A stretch of 64,000 bases of DNA, from contig JYIP02000004.1 in the NCBI GenBank assembly GCA_001051155.2, forward strand, positions 373,576-437,575. The letters run 5' to 3'. The stretch is from Chrysoporthe austroafricana. Taxonomy: Eukaryota; Ascomycota; Sordariomycetes; Diaporthales; Cryphonectriaceae. Positions 9,882-21,678 of the stretch are shown here, one piece after another. The notes under the pieces were generated by a model. It had not been told where the DNA came from. It was given only the letters and a program-made list of their open reading frames with translations, and did no database searches. Each line of letters begins with the position of its first letter. Position 1 is the first letter of the stretch. The position numbers and the translations under genes are program-made.

Positions 9882-12800
9882 TCAATCATCCTCGTCCAGC
9901 TCGTCGCCATCGTCAAGACTGAAATGGCTCCCACCGTCCATCCTCGCGGCCACCTGTCTGACGTATTTGGCATCTGGTCGCAAGCCTGCATACATCTCTG
10001 GGATCACTACCGTCGGAGCGCCTACTGCGTCAGACAGCCCTCTCGACGTGACCGCCTGGGCTTTGATATAGCAAAGCTGCCGGCAAGCCATCTGCCACAC
10101 AAAGCGCGGTTTCATGCCCAAGTTGCTGCCGCTGGGATTGCAATACATATAGAATGCCGTGCTGGCCTTTAGCATAGCCCACTGCGACATCTCGCCACCG
10201 AGGCAGAGATTGTGTATCATGAGGTTTAGGCCCCCCGATGCCTCCTCTCGGGGTACGATATCCTGCCAGAGCGCGTAGGTCCGTGCCACTTTCTCCGGGT
10301 ATCCAATAGTCTCGTCGCGCATCTTATGCAGAGCGTCCCAACGGCTGGCAACTGTCTCGATATCGTCCTTCAGGTGAGTAAGCAGCCTGCTTACCGACTT
10401 GCTCTGGCTCGTAGCTTGATCGGCGAAGTCGCTATAATAGAAGGCAAGGTCTTTGTCCCACTGTGGAGGTCCGTCATTTGCCGTCTTATCGAGCCCCAGG
10501 GCAGCGTAGAATCCCCTCAATTCGGTCGCTATAGTTGGTTTCGCGATAGAAAACTTCAAATGGTCAATGATGTGCGTAGGCTGAAGTCCACTAGGCAAGA
10601 TGTCCTTCTTATAAAGCGGTTCTTCCGTATGTAGTGGAAAATTGAGATCTTGTCGCAAACGCTGGAAGTCCTGTGCCGTGAAGATAATCCCTTGCTTTGC
10701 CTGGTCAACAAGATTGCTGAGGAGAGTGCTTAAAACGACGGCAGCATTGTCGGAGACGGTATTCTTCTGGTAGCATAAGTGCTCCTTGTAGATCGTGCAA
10801 ATGCCCAGCATGCTTTTGCTAAGGTTGAACTCAAAACACTTTCGCATCATCTCAGCGACGGAGCACTTGAGAGGCTTCCTGGCCTTCTTATGCTTCGAAA
10901 GGATCTGCTCAAAGGTCTGCTTGTCTTGAGACATCCATTGTGAGAGGTCGGGTTGTTGCGGTACCAAAGCATTCTCGAAGTTCTCCACGATACGAGGATC
11001 CCAACAAACCCATGCTAGGTCTCCATCGTAATCGCCACCCGAGAGTTTGTCGGCTAGAGGGAAGTTGCCTTTCCTAGGAAAGATGATAACGTCTGTAAGA
11101 TCGGCGAGCTCGGGCTTGAAGACTGCCTTTACCTTCTGAATATCGGACACAAAGTGTGCTGGAGATCGTGCGACCAAGACAGACCCCTGAACCATTGTTT
11201 TGGCCCAATCCTCATCTGCTGTGAAAGCCGTTGAGAAACCAAGATGGACCTCATTCTCTTCGAGGACACCAAGGAAGTCAACCACCATATAGAGGTATGC
11301 CGAGCGGCCAACTGTGATGTTAAGTTTCCTGGTAAGGGTTTCGCATTTCCGCTTTTGCATATTATAGGCGATATCGCTGAGGAACTTGTTAGATTTGAGA
11401 TCGAATCCGGCGTCGAGCATGCTGTTCATCAGCTCTTCGTCGTCCTCTGGTGAACCACCCTGATATGGCACGTGGCCATGGATAATGCGGCTGTACTTGT
11501 TACCCGAATTCTCATGGCACCACTGTCGAAATTGGAGCGGGCTTTGCAGGGCTGTCTTCTGCCCTGCTAGATCTTTCTGAAGATTGTCTTTCAGTAAACT
11601 CCCAATGTTCTCTCGCATTAGCCCCTTATCAGTAGCTCTGTCCTCGAGGACAGGAAGAAACTGGAGGTTGAAGCTCGCCGGTTTGGGCATCGACGCATAA
11701 TTACGGATTTCCAGTGTGCGATGTTCAGGATCTGCTGTTGACCAGTCCAATTCCCACTTCCGTTGAGAGGGATATGTCTCAATCCAGATCTTGTCGATTG
11801 AAAAGTCTACAATCCACATCCCCTTAGCGCTGCCTAGGCGGCCCTGGACAGCGCAGGGTATCGTCAAGAGTCCAAGACACTCCCGAATCTTTTTAGCAGC
11901 TCCAAGTGACATCCTAGCGATGCCATCGTTCATAATCTTGCCTGCAGGAGAGATGATGTCCTCTGGATGGTGGCTCATCTGGTCGGGCTCGAACACAACC
12001 GTCGGACTTGTTCTACTTAGGACTAGAGGGCGAGAATGAGATTGGAACTGGCACCGTCTTCGTCCTGGGGACCAACTTACCCAGCGCTATCCTCTGGAAC
12101 AACTTCAACACAGGCTGTAACCTGTTCTTTGGATGGCGGAGATGCAAAGCCCATTTTAGCATCCTGTGTAGTGATATCTGATCGAAACTGTCATCACTTG
12201 GACTGTCCTCGGCAAAGAAGAAGATGCGATCCTTATAGACTGGTCTCGGATCTGGCCCGAACTGTAGATCCTTCTGGGGCTTCCGTGAGCCACCACTCTT
12301 GGTATAGAAGGCCTTCCAGCTACGCCCACAAAAGGCGTGGCTTTCCACCAGCCACGGTATCACAGCTTCGAAGAACGAACCGTCAGCTTTAGTAAAAGCT
12401 CGCAGGTTGGATGAGTCAGGGGAGGGCAGGAGCAGCTCGAGAAATCGATCAGCTCCAAAGCGACGCGCCAGCCGATAAGATTGCTCCAGCTTCAATGGTT
12501 GCATTGTCAAGCACAATTTCGGGTCCGACCTGGTGAAATCCAGTGATGCGGAGTAGACGACTTGCTGGTCGAACGCGAGAGCAGACTGGTCGAGACTGGC
12601 AGTCCAGACCGCGTCCTTGGTGGCCTCTGGGAAGGCCTTGCCACGAAAGGCCCCATGCTGGAAAAGAGCCTTCCGCAGGGCCTTCTGCGTGGTCTATTCC
12701 GTATCATATCGCAGGTTATCAATCGTTGTCAGGTCTATAGCGCAGCTCTGGGCGATTCTAATTACTTCCCAGACTACCGGAAAGGGAGCGGCACGTAGCC

Positions 12801-13683
12801 AGCAGGGGAATGCTGGCCAGATACCCCTCAGGGTTTCTTGCATAGCGTTCTTAGCTGCAGGGACGGGAGTATTTGCTAGTGCCGACAAGGGGAGATATGA
12901 GGGCCCAATACTGGAACTTGGACGGGGGTGGATGCTGCCAGATTTATGGAGCGATATGAGAAGGGTATCTTGCATGGCCGAGGATAGTACGTCCACGTAT
13001 AAGTCTTGAGAACAGGATATTTGTATATAGATTGGCGGATACTGGTCTAGCGCGCCTTGCTTAACAAACTCTTGGCCAGAAACGGAGAAGATAGTTAACC
13101 GAAAGGATATGGCTGTGGACCTCGCTAAAGCTGTTAGATCCCTGATCGGGTTTGCTTTCAACCTCTTGCTAGCGTCTTCGGGCTGAAAGTCTGCTTGCCG
13201 CTTGGGCTGGATGCCTCTCGGGCCGTCGCTAAAGCTCGACTCTCTATCGCAAGGACGTCCAAAGGCAGCAGGCCCATTCCTGGTTTTACCAAAGGATCTG
13301 GGTTCCCGCACAGCTGGCTGTATCTTGTCGAGAATGCGGTCAAAGACCGTTTGAAGCTACGCCCTCTCTACAAGATTAGCAGCGAGAGGCGGTTGTCCGG
13401 TCCCGGAATCGGCGTGCGGGTTCTTCACGGGGCCCGACCGAAGCCGTCTGATCTCGTGGTCAAATTCGCCCAGGAGCTTGTCGAGGGTGCCCAGGCCACC
13501 GGTGAAGAAATGGGCCTCGAGGCGTCTGTAGATCCTCCCGGCAGAGTCCTCGATCTCCCTCCTCTCGGTAGGAGTGAGGGTTGGATCGGGAATGGGGATC
13601 CCAATGTTATATTGAACGTTAATCTGGTTCACGAAACGGTATAGACCCTCTCGTGGGTGGGGCAAGACCTGGGAAATCGTCAT
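9882..13683 (-). CDS. RNA-dependent RNA polymerase of the quelling/meiotic silencing type, with two in-frame UAG triplets
   Basis: The frame starts at the ATG at 13683 and runs to 12081. It is spliced by a GTAAGT...CTCTAG intron (12080-12023) to a long last exon 12022-9882, for about 1,247 codons, the size of fungal QDE-1/SAD-1-like enzymes. The catalytic motif DYDGD sits at 11033-11019, preceded by LSGG. The stretch SRTSPTVVFEPDQ and the MNDGIARMS region are typical of RdRP family cores. By family knowledge these cellular enzymes make double-stranded RNA from single-stranded transcripts for RNA interference. The frame is interrupted by TAG at 13359-13357 and at 12696-12694, yet flanking sequence on both sides of each is open, in the same frame and protein-like. 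The first TAG could lie inside a 72-base intron (GTGAAG donor, GCTAAT branch). The second falls where a Trp would fit (YDTE-stop-TTQKAL). Options are introns, nonsense mutations, or UAG codons changed by RNA editing. Confidence 0.85.
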
Positions 13684-15493
13684 GGTTGACTAGGAGCGGC
13701 TCGGGGCGGGCCTGGCGGGAGTAGCCTGGTCCGACTCGAGGTGGGGTCTCCTGGTAGTCTACACGGCCCACGAGGTCAGCGTTCGCTTTCACGATGCTCG
13801 CCCGGGCTGCAGCGAGGGGGCGTGACGAAGACGAGGCCGCCAGGCCGTCTCAAGCGGGCCGGGCGGGCGGGGACTAACCAGGAAGCTCTGCCTTGGGGGT
13901 GGCCGACGGGTCAATGCTGTAGCGTGAGGCCGTCGTGAGATGCTGTCCTACTCGCTAGAGCTATGGCTGGGCAGGGGACCGCGGCCAGGGGGCGACAGCA
14001 GGGTTCATGCCCTCCACAGCCTACGTTGGACGTCCCTGACAGCAACAGGCCAGACTGCAGCAAATAAATCGATCCGAAGAGAGGAGGTAGAAGAGGTAGA
14101 GGAGGAGAAGGCGGCGGAGGCGATGGCAGCAGCAGCTGGCCTGAGCAGGAGGGTCGGGCGCTTAACTTCTCTCACAGGCGAGCTGAGGAGGTGCTGAGAT
14201 GGCGTTTCCCCCTCCGAGACCCTCCTTGCTGCAGGTGCCGGTGAAGAGGAGCTGTGGGTCCAGGTCGAGGTCGAGGTCGACCTGCAGGTTGAAGGTCGAG
14301 GGGATTAGGTAAGCGATGAAGACGAATTTTTTTTTTTGTGAAAAAAAAAAAAAAAAAATTAAGTTTGGCCTGCATCGTGCCTGCATACCATAGTATCGTC
14401 AGTCAGCCAGCCCACGTGGGAAACCATGCGTGAGCAGACTCGCCTCAGTGTTCCATTGCTACCAATGGAGGGTCTCGCCCGAGGCCGGTAATGCAGCGAG
14501 CCGACGCAGCGACACAGGAGACCTCCATGAGAAGCTTGCGCTGAGGGGAATGGGTTAGCCATGCCACGGCGAAGGTCATGGCCATGGTCAAGGTCAAGGT
14601 CGTAATCATAGCAGAGACAACGAGTAATGCCTCCACTGTCAGCTTGAGCAGGCCAGCGAGCCAGCAAGGTGAGGGAGGCAAGGCTAGGAGAGCTGACTGA
14701 CTCGTCAAGGTGTGTCGTCTCGGCTTCTCATCAAAGCTTAACAGCCCTGGCAGGCGCTGTGCAGGTCGAGAAAAGCAGAGTTGGGCTGTAACTGCCATGG
14801 TCATCCTTGGGGAGCCTGAGGAGCTCCTGCAATAGGTGGGTTCTAGGCCCTGCAGGAGTGTCGTCGTTGCGTAGTAATTGCCCTGGGATGCCTGCCAGCC
14901 TGTGCAGTGCCATTGCCATTGAGTGCCTGTCAACTGGGCGCCGTCTGTGCACTAGTAGCCCCACCTCCGCCAAGCCTGGCCCAATGGGGTCCCCAGGGGG
15001 CTTACCTAAGCACCACGAAGTCACCCCCATCTGCACTGGCTGGTAGTAGTTCTTGTGGGGGGGTTTTCGCGGCAGAAGTTCTTAGTTGCCATACGGCGTC
15101 ACTCGTCACCCTCAACGCCGCTCACTCACAACCCCCACGCAACAGGCCCTCAATTTCACACTGGCTTCTCCTCCTGACCTGAGAGGAGGACAGACACCTT
15201 GCGGTCCACGCCGGAGACGTACGCACATCCACCCTCACGCCACGGCGGCGGCGGCGGCAGCACTATCACCACCACCGTCAACAGCCGCAGCAGCCGGAGC
15301 AGCAGATACGCAGGGCCCGCCCTGCCAGGCTCAGCTTACGCCTCTCAGCCTTAACTTCGACGCCGCTTGACGAGAACGGCTGCGCCCTGGCCGGCAACCT
15401 GGGCCTCTGCCTCGCGTCCGGCGCAGACTCACCCCCTCGGGGACACGCCCACAGGAGACTCACAATACTCCTCCTCCAGCGGACATCACGGTC
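13684..15493. promoter_or_regulatory. Shared divergent upstream region of the RdRP and Zn2Cys6 genes
   Basis: About 1.8 kb separates the two divergently transcribed start codons. It contains GC-rich simple sequence, a T-run/A-run hairpin near 14329-14359, and a CGG run near 15242-15258. Short frames are present on both strands, but none looks like a protein. The final ~350 bases before 15494 are CT/CCA-rich, like a fungal 5' leader. I see no clear TATA box. Confidence 0.4.
14329..14359. repeat. Perfect T-run/A-run hairpin
   Basis: A run of about ten T, a short GTG loop and a run of about eighteen A form a self-complementary hairpin in the divergent promoter region. It may be a decayed poly(A) tail or simply homopolymer slippage. 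Confidence 0.7.
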
Positions 15494-18385
15494 ATGTCGG
15501 AGCAGCATGAGGGCCCCAACCTTGACGACCTGACCCCGGAAGAGGCCAGCCGCATCATCCACTCTCATCGCAAAGTACGATATGGTACGCTGTGCTGTGC
15601 CTCGCTGTGCATGTGTCTTAGCCTCCCGCAAAATACCTCACTCGTCGTCACCCTCGGCGTCTCCTGCCACCCTGGCCTGCCCGCTGTCCGTGTTGGTGTT
15701 GTGTGTCCTCTCGTGCAGCATCTCACCCCGACTCTCCTTGCCCCTATCTGTGCCTCCCCACACCCTCCCCCCGAGCCCGCTGCACCACCACCCGCCGCCG
15801 TCTCCGTCCACATGCTCACCAGTCCTCACCAGGCACCGCGTGTTGGCCATGTCGCCAGCGGAAGGTCAAGTGCGACAACCAGCAGCCGTGCGAGAACTGC
15901 GTCAAGCGGGAACACCCCCAGCTGTGCTCCTACAAGCCGAACCGCTCGGCCAAGTCCAATGCCTCGGATGGTACCGCTCACGCCAGCAAGAAGAGGGCGC
16001 TCTCCACCGACGATCATGACCAGGGGTCCCGCGAGATGAGCAGTGACACCAAGTCTGATCCTGCCATGCGCTCTTTCGGTACTCCCTTCCGCACCAGTCA
16101 CAAACAGACGGGCCCTGATGAGCTTGATCATGATCTGACCCCAATCTCAGTTGACCCCGAATCAGCTGAGGTTACGAGGTATCTCGGCCAGAACAGCATA
16201 CCTGCCCTGTTGCGGGAACAGTCCTCCCCAAACGACCGCCCGGAGGGTGTCGACCACATCCGCCAGGACATGCGGTCCATCCTGGGCCTGGACAACTCCG
16301 CCCCCTTCCCTCTCATGTCTTCCCGGCATCTGGAGAAGCTGACCGCCGATATCTCGGCCGAGCTGCCGTCGGACAGGGAGGTCTACAAGTAGGTCGGCTC
16401 GGTCGTCGTCCCCCCCCCCCCGGTGATCATGACTCGCTCTCCTTCCCGTTCAGATCCTTGTTGACACTTATAGGCTGTTTCGCACGTATAAGGAAATCCC
16501 ACAGGTGTTCTGGGGCTTCGTCATCGACATCGACGACCTGGAGTCAAAGTTGATGGACTACCTGGAGGAGCGGGCCAAGAATGCGAGGAGCGCTACCAAG
16601 ACCCCGAGGAAGCCCGTATCGGCCTCGTGGCTTGCCATCCTCTTCGCGGTTCTTGCCGTCGGCTCCCAGTACCATGACTCGCCCTATCATATACGGACCA
16701 GCAGCTCGCAGAAATACCTCCAGATCTCTATGCACTTTCTTCGTCTCAGCAACTTCCTCCTCAGGCCCAACTTCGACTCAATACAGGCTCTACTCCTTGT
16801 ATCGTTCAGCCTGCTGAACGATATGAAGGCGGAGGGCTCCTGGGCCCTGCTCGGTCTCACTTGCCGGCTCGCCCTGTCGCTCGGCCTCCATCGTGTCAAC
16901 ACTCACACCCCGACGGACCGGGACGGGGCAAGAAAAGAGCTGATCAGGAGGAAGCTGTGGTGAGTGCATGTTATGACGTGTGCTTGTGATATCAGTAGCT
17001 GATCGTATAGGTGGTGCTGTCTGTGGCACGATACCCTGACATCGTTGTCCTTTGACCGGTATGTCTCTGTCTTCTCGAGCCGTCTCAGACTCTCGCTGAC
17101 TCCGTCCAGCGCACCCATGACCAACATCCCCTGCTGCCCGATTCCAGTTTCCCCCAAGGCCGAGGCTGAGTGCCTCACCTACCTTGAGGCTATGTACCAC
17201 CTCTGCGAATTCATCAATCGGCGTCTCGACCCTGACGCCCTCGCCGAAGCGACCTACGTGCAGATTGTCGACAATTGTCGGGCCATCGAGAGGCTTCGCG
17301 ATCGAGTCGTTCCTCAAATTCGTAGTAAAGAGGCCTGCAAGTCGGCCGTCGACCGTCTTCAGCACTTTGCCATCCGCCTGCACACGAGCTTCGTCGCCTC
17401 GGTCTGCTGCCGCCCGGCACTCAAGCGGGGCGCGGCCAGCAACCTCGACTCGTCTGAGAGCAAGATCCTCGCTGGCAGGTGCAAGGAGAACCTCACTGAG
17501 ACGGTACGCATGTTCCTCGCCATGCACCAGCTCTCCGTCATCCCCACTCGCTCGTGGGCTTTCACCTACCATGGTCTCTCCTCTGCCGTGCTCCTAGGCC
17601 TCCTGCCGGAGACCAAAACCGACCCTGAGATACGCCAGCTCCAGGGAGACCTCATCTCCGCACTGTCCGCTACCGCTGCTAAAGAACGGACCTCGCCCGT
17701 GCCGCACATCCAGAAGACGGACAAGGACATTGAGCTCTCAGGCCCGCTCTCTCGAGCCCTCGTCGCGCTGAAGAACATATACGACCATGGACATATCATG
17801 GGCTCGGCGCTGAGGCGCGACAATGGTACCCGCTCGGGAACGCGCACGCCTCTGGCCATCAACCAGCTCACCCACCCTCCTGTTGGCCTCATAGAAGGCC
17901 CTGACCAAGCACTACTTGCGCCATACCCACAGCAGGGTGGCTCCGCAGGCGCGCAGGGGCTGGACCCTCACCAAGATGCTGCGCTTGCGATGGCGGAAAT
18001 GCAGAATGGAAGCGGGATTGGCGATCTGTCTGGGTGAGCCAATTTGCTTCTTTCACGGCATAATTTGCATGGTTGCACTTGTTCATAGCTAACCGGACCA
18101 CCAGCAGCTTGCCCTTCCCCCCGACTACACAGCAGTCCATGGGGATGCCAGACATTGCTTCGCTCGACCCGAATGCCTATATTGAGCCTATGGAGCTTTA
18201 TGATTCTATATTCTGGGGTGAGTCTACTCTGGTGCGTCTCGTTGTGACCATACTACGAGGCTGACTTGTCTCGGATGATCGCAGAATCCCCGGACCCTTG
18301 GAACTCGGGTATGGATGCCATGAGCTTCGACTTTCTTGCGCAGCCGCCGCCGGGGCAGCCGCCGCAGCAACAATTTTATTTCTGA
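15494..18385 (+). CDS. Zn2Cys6 transcription factor with fungal transcription-factor domain
   Basis: Seven exons (15494-15584, 15833-16388, 16474-16959, 17011-17058, 17110-18033, 18105-18217, 18285-18385) give 772 residues. All introns are GT-AG with consistent phases. The binuclear zinc cluster is at residues 34-62 with Cys at 34, 37, 44, 50, 53 and 62 (spacing 2-6-5-2-8), preceded by the basic segment SHRKVRYGTACWPC. A Ser/Thr/Asp-rich linker follows, then the helical fungal-specific regulatory domain from about residue 220 (SKLMDYLEE, YLQISMHFLRLSNFLL, LALSLGLHR). The C-terminus is rich in Gln and Pro (PPPGQPPQQQ), resembling an activation region. It should be a nuclear DNA-binding regulator recognising CGG-type half sites, by family knowledge. 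The regulated pathway cannot be inferred. Its promoter abuts that of the divergent RdRP gene. Confidence 0.92.
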
Positions 18386-19587
18386 AGTTGATGAACACTC
18401 AATCGATATCTTGGTTATCGTCAAGATGTCTTTTCAAAATCTACCTGCTCATAAATACCCTCTAATTTCATTTCCCTTGTATCTGCAGTCCTGTGTGCCG
18501 CGGCATCGGTATTGTTGGAGCTTCTCAGAAAAACTGTCTGGTATGGATGGCACCATTTGGTCAATGCTCTGGGATGGGACTTTCTGCATTGGTGGGGGGA
18601 AATCGATTACCTCCTGGATCGGGTAGTCCGTCAAAATGTCATGACGATTGAACTTCACAGACCTCGGCAAGTGCCAATCTCACCAAGCCCGTACTGGACC
18701 TGTCCGAACCGCCCAGAGGTTTGCTATAATTTCAAGCTGTTTCCTCATAGCTCATCTCTGAGGCTGTCCTGCGCTGCTGGCAACGAGGAAGGACGCGAAT
18801 GATGAAGAAGTCCGTCCTTTAGTGGCCGGTGCATTGGGAGGTCTTACGACCACACTATGTATGGTGATGTATGGTGCCTACGGGCCTCGATAGGCGACGT
18901 TCTCCACTATTGACCTCTCGCACAAGTATCGGTTGGGTCACCTAATTAGGAGGGTGCGTGGTTATCGAAGCCGGTTCCGCTTGTGGGCTGAGTATGAGCA
19001 TGAGTATTCAGCTGGGAGGAAAACCCCCGGCGTGGATTTTCACAGGCGCCTACTGTACGATTTGACTCTCCCAATCGGCGCATCTCAATCACGAGGCCAA
19101 GGCGGGTCCTCGCCCCTGTCGATATGCGCTCCAATAAAGCGCGGCGGGACTCCTCGTGTCCGCCCCCAGGTTTTCCCCAAGTTGCTCCCGGCGCTCGCTT
19201 GCGCGGCGCCCCTGCTTATACTTCCGCAACATTGAAGAGAGAAAAGGGTACCATCGTGGTGCCGGATGATCCATCACATGCAGGAGAAAGTCCGTCCATC
19301 CACACGGCATCATCTAGGAACTGGAGGCGAAGATACCGCTCGGGGCCTGGTTTGCGAGGCAAGCGACCGGGCGAGCATGCTGCCGAATTCGACTTGCACG
19401 ATGTTACTATACGGCTGATGAAGGCTGTCACTGCTCGATGATATAAAAGGGCGAGCTCGGGAGTCATTGAGGCCTCGGCCGGATGGGCCAGACCTGCTCA
19501 CATCTCTCGGAGGTGTGAGATGCTCTTTGCCCCCTTCACATTCCCTTCCTCCCTCCCAAAGGCTTTGTACAGTGTGGGGCTCTCACC
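18386..19587. promoter_or_regulatory. Spacer and promoter of the six-hairpin glycosidase gene
   Basis: The left part is the presumed 3' region of the Zn2Cys6 gene. A clear TATA box (TATAAAA at 19442-19448) lies about 140 bases upstream of the glycosidase start at 19588, followed by a CT-rich leader (CCCTTCACATTCCCTTCCTC). Frames elsewhere in the spacer are short and unconvincing. Confidence 0.55.
19442..19448 (+). promoter_or_regulatory. TATA box of the six-hairpin glycosidase gene
   Basis: TATAAAA lies 140 bases before the ATG at 19588 and is followed by a pyrimidine-rich leader. Position and sequence fit a strongly expressed, inducible secreted-enzyme promoter. Confidence 0.6.
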
Positions 19588-21678
19588 ATGAGCATGGCCC
19601 GACTCGCTCTCGCCCACCTGGGCATCTTCGCCCTCCTGGGCCATCTCGCACTGGCCCAGCTCAACGCCACGGCCATCTGTGAAGAGTACTACGGCAACGA
19701 CGCCCCCTGGTACATTCCCCGGATCCCCCTCTTCCAGTCCAGCGACTCGACCCTCAACGATGTCTACTACTACAGGTGGAACATCTTCCGCGCGCACCAG
19801 CGCGACCTCGGCAGCTTGGGCTTCATCTCCACCGAGTTCCTGGACGACGTGTCGTGGGAGCTATTTCCCTTCGCCTCGCTAAACGACGCCACCGGCTTCC
19901 ACCTAGGCGAGGGGCGGTGGCTGCGGGATAGGCGGTACAGCCATGACTATATCGACTTCATGTACACGTACCACGAGGAGAGCGCCACGTACGGCAACGA
20001 CAGGCACTTCAGCGAGGCTATCGCCGACGCCGCGTGGCGTGTCTACCTTGTCGACGGCGATCTGGCTTCCATCTCGCAGCACATCGCTGTGATGGAGACC
20101 ATCTATGATGAGTGGATAGACCACTACGACAGCACTAAGTACCTCTACTGGATCGAGCCCCTGCTGGACGCGACCGAGTACACCATTAGCAGCATCGACG
20201 CCTCGGGCGGGGAGGACGGCTTCGAGGGGGGCGAGGCCTTCCGCCCGTCCATCAACAGCTTCATGTACGCAAATGCCCTGGCCATCGCCAACATTGCTGC
20301 CGCGACGGGCGACACCGCGACCGCCGCGACGTATAACGCCCGTGCTACGGCCATCCAGGGCAACTTTACGGCAAGCCTGTGGAATTCGACCTTCGAGCAC
20401 TTCATCGACCGGTACTACCAGGACGACAGCGTCTACGTCACCTACTGGGATTTCATCCGCGGGCGCGAGCTAGTCGGCCTGACGCCCTGGAATTGGAATA
20501 TCGTCCCCAACGAGGCGACCTATGCGCAGGCCTGGACGCACGCCCTGAGCACGGCTGACCTGCTCACAGCGTCCGGCCTCCTGGGTACTGTGGAGCCCAG
20601 CTACGAGTACTACATGCGGCAGTATCGCTACGACGCTGTCACGGGCCTGCCAGAGTGCCAGTGGAACGGCCCCGTCTGGCCATTCCAGACGACAAGCATG
20701 CTAGGCGGGCTCTCAAACCTCCTGGACCACTACGACCAGGACGTCATCACCGTAAGCGACTACGTCAGCCTGCTGCGGGCGTACGCGCAGCTGCACTACG
20801 ACGACGCCGGGGTGCTGAACATCGTCGAGGACTACTACCCCAACAACGGCAGCGCGCTAGTGTGGCTGGCGCGCAGCCCGCACTACTTCCACTCCGGGTA
20901 CGTCGACCTCATCCTCTCGGGCCTGGTGGGCATCCGGCCCCGCGACGACGACTACCTCGAGGTGAACCCGCTGGTGGACGACAGCGTGACGTGGTTCCGG
21001 GTCGACGACGTCCTGTACCACGGGCACAACGTCAGCGTGCAGTGGGACGTGGACGGCAGCCACTTCGGCACGACGGGCCTGCTCGTGGAGGTGGACGGCG
21101 CGCAGGTCAACTCGTCGGCGACGCTGACCCGGCTCGTGTCCGCCATCGGCGCCGCGGAGCCGCCCGCCATCTCCCGACCGCTCGCCAAGTCCGTGCAGCT
21201 GCAGGACTACTCGACGTACCCCTACGGCAACGCGTCGGCGGTGGGCGCCGACGCGGAGCAAGTGCACGACGCGATCGACGGGCGGGTGTGGTTCTGGACG
21301 GAGATCGTCAACGGCTACGACAGCACGGCGGGCGACGGCACGACGGCGCAGTGGTTCTCGGTGACCTTCGGCAACGAGACGGCCGTCAGCCGCGCCGAGA
21401 TCGCCTTCTACCAGGGCGACGAGTCCGGGTACTACACATACGAGGACGGCACGTTCTCGGCCGTGAGCGGCACGTTCGCCGTGCCCGTGAGCTACACCGT
21501 GCAGTACGCGGACGCCAGCGGGGCGTGGGTGGACGTGGCCGCGTCGGTCCAGGGTGCCGCCGTCGCCAACGGGATCACGAATGTCGAGTGGACTTCGGTG
21601 ACGACAGGGCAAGTGAGGCTCGTGTTTGTGCCGGCTTCGGGCACGCAGGTACGCCTGGTCGAGTTTAAGGTGTTCTGA
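19588..21678 (+). CDS. Secreted six-hairpin glycosidase (MGH1-like) with C-terminal beta-sandwich
   Basis: This is an intronless 696-residue frame with a signal peptide (LALAHLGIFALLGHLALAQ). An ATG two codons downstream is an equally possible start. The first ~500 residues look like an (alpha/alpha)6 toroid glycosidase of the mannosylglycerate-hydrolase-like group: aromatic and acid-rich repeats such as VYYYRWNIFRAHQRDL, WIEPLLDATEYT, ECQWNGPVWPFQTT, and a closing LVGIRPRDDDYLEVNPL. Residues ~550-696 resemble a galactose-binding (F5/8 type C-like) module, with QWFSVTFGNETAVSRAEIAFY. The substrate is not predictable; related enzymes act on alpha-linked sugars. It should be secreted and probably acts on polysaccharide or glycoconjugate outside the cell. 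A TATA box precedes it. The family call is by fold-level resemblance only. Confidence 0.8.
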   Translation: MSMARLALAHLGIFALLGHLALAQLNATAICEEYYGNDAPWYIPRIPLFQSSDSTLNDVYYYRWNIFRAHQRDLGSLGFISTEFLDDVSWELFPFASLNDATGFHLGEGRWLRDRRYSHDYIDFMYTYHEESATYGNDRHFSEAIADAAWRVYLVDGDLASISQHIAVMETIYDEWIDHYDSTKYLYWIEPLLDATEYTISSIDASGGEDGFEGGEAFRPSINSFMYANALAIANIAAATGDTATAATYNARATAIQGNFTASLWNSTFEHFIDRYYQDDSVYVTYWDFIRGRELVGLTPWNWNIVPNEATYAQAWTHALSTADLLTASGLLGTVEPSYEYYMRQYRYDAVTGLPECQWNGPVWPFQTTSMLGGLSNLLDHYDQDVITVSDYVSLLRAYAQLHYDDAGVLNIVEDYYPNNGSALVWLARSPHYFHSGYVDLILSGLVGIRPRDDDYLEVNPLVDDSVTWFRVDDVLYHGHNVSVQWDVDGSHFGTTGLLVEVDGAQVNSSATLTRLVSAIGAAEPPAISRPLAKSVQLQDYSTYPYGNASAVGADAEQVHDAIDGRVWFWTEIVNGYDSTAGDGTTAQWFSVTFGNETAVSRAEIAFYQGDESGYYTYEDGTFSAVSGTFAVPVSYTVQYADASGAWVDVAASVQGAAVANGITNVEWTSVTTGQVRLVFVPASGTQVRLVEFKVF

